DNA of 64,000 nt, from NCBI GenBank assembly GCA_902768665.1, contig CACXMA010000003.1:62001-126000 (forward strand). Reading direction: 5' to 3'. Positions 43,981-51,200 of this stretch are shown piece after piece. The notes beneath the pieces were generated by a model. The model searched no databases and had not been told where the DNA came from. It worked only from the letters and a program-made list of their open reading frames with translations. Source of the DNA: an uncultured Bacteroidia bacterium (GTDB lineage Bacteria; Bacteroidota; Bacteroidia; Bacteroidales; UBA932). The first letter of the stretch is position 1. Each line of letters starts with the position of its first letter. The translations under genes and the position numbers were made by a program.

Positions 43981-44676
43981 TTAGAAGTGATACTCAACGC
44001 CGAAGGTGAGGTTTGCCGTGCCGGCATCCAGACCGAAACGGGTGATCTTCGGGCCGTCCGCGGTATTGTTACCCTGGAAGGCTTTCGTCGACACGCTCTC
44101 GAATCCGGCGGCGCCGAAACGGGAGACGAGTTTGAGGTCCTTGGTGATCTTGAAGGCGATACCCGGGCGGGCAACCAGCTCGAAGATGGTCGCTTTCGTA
44201 CCCTGCTCGACGACAGTACCGGTACCGTCGTCAGCGTTTACGGAGGTCTTCATGTTGGAGAAACCGAGGACGCCGTCGACGAAGATATCGAAAGTCTTGT
44301 TGGAAATCAGGGTGTGACGGATATAAGGGGCGAAAGTGAAGCCGAAGGTATCGTTGAGATTCAGGTCCGCGAAGGCTCCGACCAGCGCCTTGATGGCTTC
44401 TACATAACTGACATTGTCAAACGAGCCGAAGGACGCGATACCCGAAAGGATGCCCACCTGGACACCGAAAGAGTTCTTTTTGTTGAGATCGTAACCCAGA
44501 TCTGCGATGATCTTGAAAGAGGTTCCGTCCGTGGATGTTCCGTCCGGATCCGACTGGCTGGTGCTCGTGAAACCGACGGTACCGCCGACGTAGATATTCT
44601 TCTTGTCGAAGGACTGGGCATTGAGGGTCACCGAAACGGTCAGCAGTGTAGCGAGGACAAATAAAATCTTCTTCAT
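43981..44676 (-). CDS. Outer-membrane beta-barrel protein
   Basis: 231 residues. Signal peptide MKKILFVLATLLTVSVTLNAQ, then eight-strand-type barrel repeats (NIYVGGTVGFTSTSQ, IIADLGYDLNKKNSFGVQVGIL, FDIFVDGVLGFSNMK, LVARPGIAFKITKDLKLVSRFG) ending in LTFGVEYHF. This C-terminal aromatic is the sorting signal for outer-membrane insertion. First gene of the hydrolase/TonB cluster, 5 nt from the metallohydrolase start, with a good promoter 50 nt upstream. Confidence 0.85.
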   Translation of the reverse strand: MKKILFVLATLLTVSVTLNAQSFDKKNIYVGGTVGFTSTSQSDPDGTSTDGTSFKIIADLGYDLNKKNSFGVQVGILSGIASFGSFDNVSYVEAIKALVGAFADLNLNDTFGFTFAPYIRHTLISNKTFDIFVDGVLGFSNMKTSVNADDGTGTVVEQGTKATIFELVARPGIAFKITKDLKLVSRFGAAGFESVSTKAFQGNNTADGPKITRFGLDAGTANLTFGVEYHF

Positions 44677-44724
44677 ACTAAGGGTTGTTTGGTTTAAAAT
44701 ACGTAGTTAGTCTAAGTGGCAACA

Positions 44725-44755
44725 CAAATGTAATAAAACAGCCTGCGACCGCCAA
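44725..44755 (-). promoter_or_regulatory. Promoter of the hydrolase/TonB receptor cluster
   Basis: On the minus strand TTGG (44752-44755), exactly 19 nt, then TACATTTG (44725-44732): a near-consensus Bacteroidota promoter. It lies 49 nt upstream of the beta-barrel gene and could drive all six genes down to 38224. Confidence 0.7.
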
Positions 44756-44803
44756 TGCGGGCTGTCGCAAATCGTAAAAAAAGTGTCGCGGTGCGTATAA
44801 TAG

Positions 44804-45904
44804 CTACTTTTTCGCCATCCACTGACCCGGGCTGATCCCCGTTTCTTTCTTGAAGGAGCGATAGAACTGGCTGCGGGTCGAGAAGCCCGATTCCCAGCCG
44901 ATTTTCTCCATGTTGGTCCCTTGCGGGGCGGCCGCCAGGCGCTCCTTCGCCTCCTCTACCCGATAGGATGCGATGTAATCGGAGAACGAGACGCCGAAGG
45001 CCCGGTTGATGCAATTGGAGACATAGGTGCGGTTGCTGCCCACCTTCGCGGCGAGGTCGTCGACCTTCAGTCCGTGCATCCGGTAGATCTTCTCCTCCTC
45101 CATCGCCCGGCGGATTCTTTCCCGGAGCTGGTCCTGGGAAAGGGTATGCGGCTTTGCTGCGGGGGCGGCCTCCTCCGGTTTCAGCTCGGCTTCGAAGTCC
45201 GTAATGTCAAAGACCGGTTGGTTGCCGATATAGCAGACGGAGTACAGCAGGACCGAGAAGACCAGCGAAGGGATGACCAGCAGGCTCTTCCCGAGGAATA
45301 CGTCCCTTCCGATCGTGCTGAAAACGAGCGAGCAGCCGGACACCACCAGCAGCAGGATCAGCAGGATGCCGACCGGACGGAGTTCCTTGTCATAGGTGTC
45401 CGAGTAATAATTGGCCACTTCCCGGCGGAATGTCCTGAGATCGCGCGAGCCGATGACGATCGTGAGGATGACCTCGACCGCGAACAGGCCTTTTACGGCC
45501 AGCATCAAAAGGGCGGTATCCAGTCCGAAGTGGCTGAAGCCCGCCGAGAGGGCGCTCATCGCGAGGCTGATGGCGAACAGAATGCGATAATCGTATAATC
45601 CCTTAAGGGAACGATGTTTCTGCGGCACGGTCAGCCGATGGACCCAGATTCCGAAAAGCGGATACACGGAGAGGGTGCAGAAAATCCATATACTGTCGCT
45701 CAGCACCGCCAGGCGGGTCCCCGGAAAGCTGAAATGGATGAAATGGGTGATGTAGAGGAAACTGCTGACCACCACGAAGATAAAGAAAGGAAGCGCGGTC
45801 TTCATGCGCTTCCTGCAGAAGATGAAATCCACGGCCATGGTAACCGCCCACCACAGGCAGGTCAGCGCAGGCAGTGCCGCGATCAGCAGATAGAAGTCAT
45901 TCAC
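44804..45904 (-). CDS. Membrane-bound AraC-family regulator
   Basis: 366 residues. About seven hydrophobic helices fill residues 5-230 (FYLLIAALPALTCLWWAV, ALPFFIFVVVSSFLYI, PVGILLILLLVVSGC, LLVIPSLVFSVLLYSV). A linker leads to a C-terminal AraC HTH (GLKVDDLAAKVGSNRTYVSNCINRAFGVSFSDYI, IGWESGFSTRSQFYRSFKKETGISPGQW). The layout is a membrane sensor fused to a DNA-binding domain. It lies just upstream of the cluster promoter at 44725 and 12 nt after the dipeptidase gene, so either may be its target. Confidence 0.9.
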   Translation of the reverse strand: MNDFYLLIAALPALTCLWWAVTMAVDFIFCRKRMKTALPFFIFVVVSSFLYITHFIHFSFPGTRLAVLSDSIWIFCTLSVYPLFGIWVHRLTVPQKHRSLKGLYDYRILFAISLAMSALSAGFSHFGLDTALLMLAVKGLFAVEVILTIVIGSRDLRTFRREVANYYSDTYDKELRPVGILLILLLVVSGCSLVFSTIGRDVFLGKSLLVIPSLVFSVLLYSVCYIGNQPVFDITDFEAELKPEEAAPAAKPHTLSQDQLRERIRRAMEEEKIYRMHGLKVDDLAAKVGSNRTYVSNCINRAFGVSFSDYIASYRVEEAKERLAAAPQGTNMEKIGWESGFSTRSQFYRSFKKETGISPGQWMAKK

Positions 45905-45916
45905 CTTCCTTTCCTG

Positions 45917-47710
45917 TTATCTTACTTGAAGCACCTCTCCGGCATCGTTGGCAACGACCTCTTTCCAGTGGTCGGTGTAGCCGGGCTGTTCGATCTTGTC
46001 GGGAATCTTTTCGGAGTACTTGCTGTGCTTGAAGCTGCCGTCCTCGTTCTGCGGCTTGACGTTGCCGTCGATGAACTTGACGAGAAGTTCCTCCTCGAGG
46101 GCCACCCAGGCGTTGAACTGGGCGTCGGCCGTCTCGACGGTATACTTGGTCAGGTATTTCCGGACGCTGGCGAACGGGTCGCCGGAGATCATCACGTCGC
46201 GCTTTTTGGCCTTCTCGAGCTTGTTCTGGATCTTGACCACTTCCTTGTTGTAGAGGATCAGGGCCGAGCTGTCGGCCTCGCGGACCTTCTTGAACATCTG
46301 GTCGTTCTCGAAGGCGTCAATGCGGGCACGCACGTGCGGGGCCATCTGGTTGTACATGCGGTAGCAGGCGTTGGAGACGCGGTTGTTGACCCAGAAGGAG
46401 GAGGTGGCGCTGTAGTGCAGCAGGTCGCCGTTGCCCTCGCGGAAGCACTCGGGCACCTTGTTGGTGCTGGTGTAAATCGGGGTCAGGTAGGAGGTTGCCG
46501 CGTCGTCGGTGCCGAACCAGAGCAGGCCGCCGATCTCGTCGGGATAGTAGCTGCGGGCCTGGCCGACGAACCAGAAGCCGGTCTGCTGCGTGGCGATGGC
46601 GCGTTCGTTGACATATTCCTTGCCGTCCACGGAGAAGGTCATCGGGCGCCAGCGGTAGGGAAGACCGTTGCCGCCGGCTCCAATATCGACGGTCATGTCC
46701 ATCGGGGTGCCCTCGTAGTGGTCGCGCATCGCATCTGCGACGTTCTTGACGGTCAGGCGCTTCTGCGGACGGATGAACAGCGGCAGGTCGCCCTCGAGGT
46801 CATAGCCCATGGCATAGTCGAGGAAGGTGTAGGCGTCGCGGGTGACGAGTTTCTCGCCGTCGACATAGGTGAACCAGCCGTTCGAAAGGATGTTGTAGGC
46901 GCTCCAGACGCGGGCGTCGCAGCCGCGGACGGTACCGAAGTCGACCGGGCAGTAGGCCTTCTTGAAGCTGAATTCCTCATCCTCGCCGGAGAAGTAGCCC
47001 TTGCGGCGGGCGAAGCTGATCACATCCTTGGAATAGAGGCAGTTCTCGGGGTCGTCGAGGGGGAACTTGCCGATGCGGGCCTGGTTGGCGTGGGCGCAAA
47101 TGTATCCGTCTGGGACGCGCATGGCCACCCAGACGGCGCCCTTCATGATGTTGACCCCGTTCTTGATGTTCATGCCCTTTCCGATCATCTCGAGGATCCA
47201 GGCCTCTTCCGTGTCGGCGATGGAGAAGGTTTCGCCCTCGGAGGCATAGCCGTATTTGGCGACGAGGTCGGTCATCACCTTGATTGCCTCCCGGGCCGTC
47301 TTGGCGCGCTGGAGGGTGATGTAGATGAGGGAACCGTAGTCGATGCCGCCGCGCTTGTCCTCGAGCTCGGGCCGGCCGCCCCAGGTCGTCTCGCCGATGA
47401 TGAGCTGGTGCTCGTTCATGTTGCCGACGGTCTTGTAGGTCTGCCCGACCTGCTCGATCTCGCCGATATAGCGGCTGGAATCCCAGTCGTAGACTTTCAG
47501 CATGGTACCGGCCTCATAGGTCGCTGCGGGGCGGTAATAGAGCTCGCCGAAGAGCCAGTGGGAGTCGGCTGCATAGGAAACCATGACGGATCCGTCCCGG
47601 CTGGCGCCCTTCGAGACGATGATGTTCGTGCAGGCGGAAGCCTCCGTGGCGAAGGCTCCGGAAAGAAGCGCGGCCAGGGTCAGGACCCGGAAGAAGTTGC
47701 GGTTTATCAT
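45917..47710 (-). CDS. Secreted C69-family dipeptidase
   Basis: 597 residues. The signal peptide ends ...EASA before CTNIIVSKGASRDGS, so Cys27 would be the N-terminal nucleophile after cleavage, as in family C69 (PepD) Ntn hydrolases. Conserved blocks are MNEHQLIIGETTWGGR, YGSLIYITLQRAKTAREAI, TFSIADTEEAWILEMIGKG and AMRVPDGYICAHANQARIG. It would hydrolyse dipeptides in the periplasm. The AraC gene follows 12 nt downstream. It is divergent from the gene at 47766, with promoters for both in the 55-bp gap. Confidence 0.92.
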   Translation of the reverse strand: MINRNFFRVLTLAALLSGAFATEASACTNIIVSKGASRDGSVMVSYAADSHWLFGELYYRPAATYEAGTMLKVYDWDSSRYIGEIEQVGQTYKTVGNMNEHQLIIGETTWGGRPELEDKRGGIDYGSLIYITLQRAKTAREAIKVMTDLVAKYGYASEGETFSIADTEEAWILEMIGKGMNIKNGVNIMKGAVWVAMRVPDGYICAHANQARIGKFPLDDPENCLYSKDVISFARRKGYFSGEDEEFSFKKAYCPVDFGTVRGCDARVWSAYNILSNGWFTYVDGEKLVTRDAYTFLDYAMGYDLEGDLPLFIRPQKRLTVKNVADAMRDHYEGTPMDMTVDIGAGGNGLPYRWRPMTFSVDGKEYVNERAIATQQTGFWFVGQARSYYPDEIGGLLWFGTDDAATSYLTPIYTSTNKVPECFREGNGDLLHYSATSSFWVNNRVSNACYRMYNQMAPHVRARIDAFENDQMFKKVREADSSALILYNKEVVKIQNKLEKAKKRDVMISGDPFASVRKYLTKYTVETADAQFNAWVALEEELLVKFIDGNVKPQNEDGSFKHSKYSEKIPDKIEQPGYTDHWKEVVANDAGEVLQVR

Positions 47711-47719
47711 ATTATTGTG

Positions 47720-47755
47720 TATTTTTGTCGCTTGTTAACACAGATTGCAAAGATA
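47720..47755. promoter_or_regulatory. Divergent promoters between the dipeptidase and the 142-residue protein
   Basis: TATTTTTG on the plus strand (47720-47727) points to the gene at 47766. TATCTTTG on the minus strand (47748-47755) points to the dipeptidase gene. The boxes cross over: each lies closer to the other gene, so the two transcripts overlap at their 5' ends by about 10-20 nt. Confidence 0.5.
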
Positions 47756-47765
47756 ATACTTTTCT

Positions 47766-48194
47766 ATGAAACACTTCATATCCATCGGGCTGATGCTGCT
47801 GCTTGCCCTCCCGCTTTTCGCACAGAATCAAATGTCTCCCGAAGAGGAAGCCAAGAAACTGCGCGAAGGAATCGACAAGGAAATCGACCGGCTGACAACC
47901 CTGCTGGACCTTGCCGACTGGCAGGTTTTCTATGTAGATTCGACCCTGACCTTCAATATCGAATCCATGCGTGCCGAACAGAAGGCCCTCGCCGCCGCCA
48001 AGGTTTCGAACACCGACCTCTACTGGGAGACCACAGACAAGTGGCAGGAAGCGACATATATCCAGTACCGCAAGATCTTCAACGACAAGCAGTGGGAACG
48101 CTATCTCAAGTCGGGCGGCTCCAAGGAAAAGAAAGCCCGCGACAAGCGTGCTGCCAAGGCGGCCAAGGCCACCGCTGACACGCAAAAGAAATAG
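47766..48194 (+). CDS. Exported helical protein of unknown function
   Basis: 142 residues. Signal peptide MKHFISIGLMLLLALPLFAQ, then charged helical sequence (MSPEEEAKKLREGIDKEIDRL, LADWQVFYVDSTLTFNIESMRAE, YIQYRKIFNDKQWERYLKSG) and a Lys/Ala-rich tail. The pattern LTTLLDLADWQVFYVDSTL...IFNDKQWERYLKSG resembles Spy/LTXXQ-like periplasmic proteins of this phylum, as with the gene at 34985. Its TAG stop forms the first bases of a 27-nt copy of the tRNA-Ser 3' end. Confidence 0.75.
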   Translation: MKHFISIGLMLLLALPLFAQNQMSPEEEAKKLREGIDKEIDRLTTLLDLADWQVFYVDSTLTFNIESMRAEQKALAAAKVSNTDLYWETTDKWQEATYIQYRKIFNDKQWERYLKSGGSKEKKARDKRAAKAAKATADTQKK

Positions 48195-48219
48195 TTCGAA
48201 TCTCGTCCTCTCCGCAAAA
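48193..48219 (+). repeat. Copy of the 3' end of tRNA-Ser(GCT): candidate attachment-site remnant
   Basis: 27 nt, exactly identical to the tRNA at 38014-38101 from the last two bases of the 5' T-stem through the discriminator, plus CAAAA of its flank. It lies on the plus strand, while the tRNA is on the minus strand. No integrase gene is present nearby. Confidence 0.75.
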
Positions 48220-48249
48220 CTGGCCCCCATATATCTGGGAGCTAGTTTT
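48216..48249. terminator. Hairpin between convergent genes
   Basis: Stem AAAACTGGC/GCTAGTTTT (one G-T) continued by CCCA/TGGG after a mismatch, with a 6-nt loop. No long T-run beyond the stem's own TTTT. It separates the 142-residue gene from the convergent macroglobulin-like gene. Confidence 0.6.
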
Positions 48250-48255
48250 GTATTA

Positions 48256-51200
48256 TTATTGTTCCGCTGTCAGATGGGATTGATAATTCCCGTTGGCGCG
48301 ATACTGAGGAGCGTAGAGCGATTCAACCGTTATCACAGGAGCTGTGAAAGTACCGGCTTGCGTGACAAAGAAAGCATCTTCCCAGACCGTCGTTTCTTCC
48401 GGACAGACGTCGAGCCACCAGCAGGTTCTGTCTGTGCGAATATCCCGGTAGCACTGCGGAAGGCGCGTCCAAATGCCGTCAATGAGAATGGGATTCATAA
48501 TCTTTCCCTCCACCGGGCCCGACCTTTGATTGACGGGCAGCAGATTGGCTTCGCGGAAAGCATTGATACGGACAAAGGAGCGGTTCTCTTCGCTCCAGAT
48601 CTCGTAACATGCGACAATCCGGTCTCCTACCTGAAGGGTGTCTCCGGGCTGTATTTCTGTCCTGCTCCCATCCTTTTCCAGATAATACCTGCGCTCCACA
48701 CGCATACCGTTTCCTGAAGCCCGGATTTCTTTGAATGGAAGGGCGCTCGTCGCTGTTAAAGAAACAAGCTGTCGGTTCAGCAAACTATCCGGAGCACTCT
48801 TAACAACCTGCAAGGCATCGAGATAGGCGGGATCTCCCGTCCAAGACTGGGTCTCGTTCTGAAGCATCAGCCAAAGCTTAATTCCATCGGAAACGGGACC
48901 TTTCAACAAGTCCGCAAGCAGAGAATGGGCATACACCTCCGAGGAAAGAAGCCCGCAGAATGGCAGTACCGCATTCGGATAATACAGGCCGCCGGAAGGA
49001 TGCCGGACGGCATATTGCTCCAGCGAAGAGAGGTCCTTGGCGATGGACCGTTTAAAACGGGATGCCGTGAAGACCGACTCTCCCCAGGCCCTACCCAGAG
49101 CAATGCCTTCGTCCGTTGCGGTCAGGTTCTGCAACGTCCGAACGCGGCGGGCTTTGTCCAAGATCCAGCCATTGGCATAGTCATACCTTCCCGGCGTCAG
49201 ATATGACCGGGCGAAACGGCGAAAATCTTTGATCCGGTAGCGGCGGACGGCCTTCTTTTCTATGCCGGTCAAGTCAAAGGGGACGGAGGACCACATCGCC
49301 CGGATATCCATATAGATGTCATCCGTCAGACCGCCGCACCACATAGGCATCCAGTTCCCAAACTGGCTGTTATCCAGATAATGGACCGATGCTTCCATAT
49401 CAGGAATCGCGATACCTTTATCCCGCAAACGCGCGAATCGCTCCAGCAAGGTGGCCGTCACCAGCGGTGAGGATTCCATCCCCTCCGTCCACGCAAAACC
49501 ACCATCCTCGCCACGGAGCGCCAACAGTTGCGTCAGGATGCCTGTCGTATCCCGTCCGAGCAGCGACCGGGCATAGAGGCTCGCTGAGAGCGAAATGGCA
49601 TCCAGATCCTGCGGCTCTGTCCACGCAGAGAACCCCTCGTTCACGACTTCCCGAAGCGTACGGACCGTCATCTCCGCCTGCTCTCCCGGGACATTGACAA
49701 ACATCCGGCGAAGCGAATCAACCGCCTCGGGACCTGCTAAAGCCGAATGGCATTCCGTCAGCAGCTGTTCAGAGCGGTACACGGGCACGGAGTAGCGGAC
49801 AGCATCCTGGAATCCGCCGCCGTCAAAAGTAAACAGGAGTATTACGGGACCCTCTCCCGAAGGGGCTCTGAACGAGAACCGGGCACTCGCAGACCCTCCG
49901 GCCGGAAGTTCCATATCCGCAAACTGCACGGACGAAGAATCATTTCCGGCCTCAGCCCGGAGATACAGGCGTCCGGACAAGGCCTCATCGGAAATGCTGG
50001 ATACAACGACCGCTATCTCATATTCGTCCTGTTCATACAAATACCGGGGCGGTGTCACGGCAATCCGCACCGGAATCGTTACGACAAAATCCCTCTGCAG
50101 GGCAGCGTTTCGCATCGTTGCGTCATGGGCAAAGACATTGACATGGTAGGTGGAGAGTTTATCGGTAGTCTGGAACGAGACGTCCACCTTTCCACTTTCG
50201 TCCGGATAGAGGAAAGGCTCAAAGGCCAGGGCCTCGGAAAAGATTTCCCGGAATTCATGATCCATTAGTTCAAGTTCTTCCACGTCCTCCTCTTCTTCCT
50301 CAACGATAACTTCTGATGCGGCGGTGTTCTTCTTTCTGGAAGCAGAGACCTGCACACCAGAGGTCGTACCGGAGAGGGCGCTGGTAATGCTATTCACAGC
50401 CCGCGATCCAATCCCCCGAAGGCGTATCCCGGGACGGACACCATAGCCCACAACAACTTCGTCCAAATACTGAACATCCTCTTCCAGAATGATTCTCATA
50501 TTAGAACCGGCAGGAATGGACAAAGGCTGATATCCCAAGCATTCCACATTTAACAGAGTACCTACCGGCACATTCAGAGAGAAGTTACCATAGATATCGG
50601 TAAGTGTGTATATCGTGCTAATCGCTGAAACGCTTGCAAAGGCAATTGACTCGCCGTTGGTATCTATCACCACGCCAGAGACCTGGCGATTATAGCGACT
50701 GGAAAGCGGAGCGTTTTCTCCCGTTATTGTTCCAGCCTTCATCTTAGGCCAAGGATTATTGAATACGGGAGAGAGCAGGCTTACGGTCCTCCATCCATTC
50801 GGATGGATCTCATCCAGACTCTTATCAAAAATAGCCACGGCAGTTTCTACCCCAGGTTCTGTCTGCAGAGAAAGGGTGTTGGGCGCTCCGGGCATAGTTC
50901 TGTCAACAAATCTGGAGACCATAAGCGGGAGATCCATTTCGTGCCGAGACCGATAATAGACAGCCTCGTGAACGATTTGTTCCGCATGTCGGAAATAAAA
51001 GATTTGCAACCGAACGGCATCCGGATAGCTATTCTCATAGAGGAATTCGACATTCAAAAGGGCATCTTCTTTCCCCGGGGTCCCTTCTAGAAATAGCTGA
51101 CGTGAAGCAAGAACATCCCCGTTCGGAGCTATCAAAGAGGCTATAGCCCAGATCGGTCCATCACCAGCCCCGAATCGGGCATGGATACTCTCTCCCTCTT

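Noticed and set aside
45614-48178. An 854-codon plus-strand frame across the dipeptidase gene and its neighbours
   Set aside because: Antisense to the C69 dipeptidase and crosses into two other genes.
38014-48219. A classic integrative island bounded by direct att repeats
   Set aside because: The two tRNA-end copies are inverted, there is no integrase gene, and most genes between them have host-like composition. Kept only as an inverted-repeat observation.
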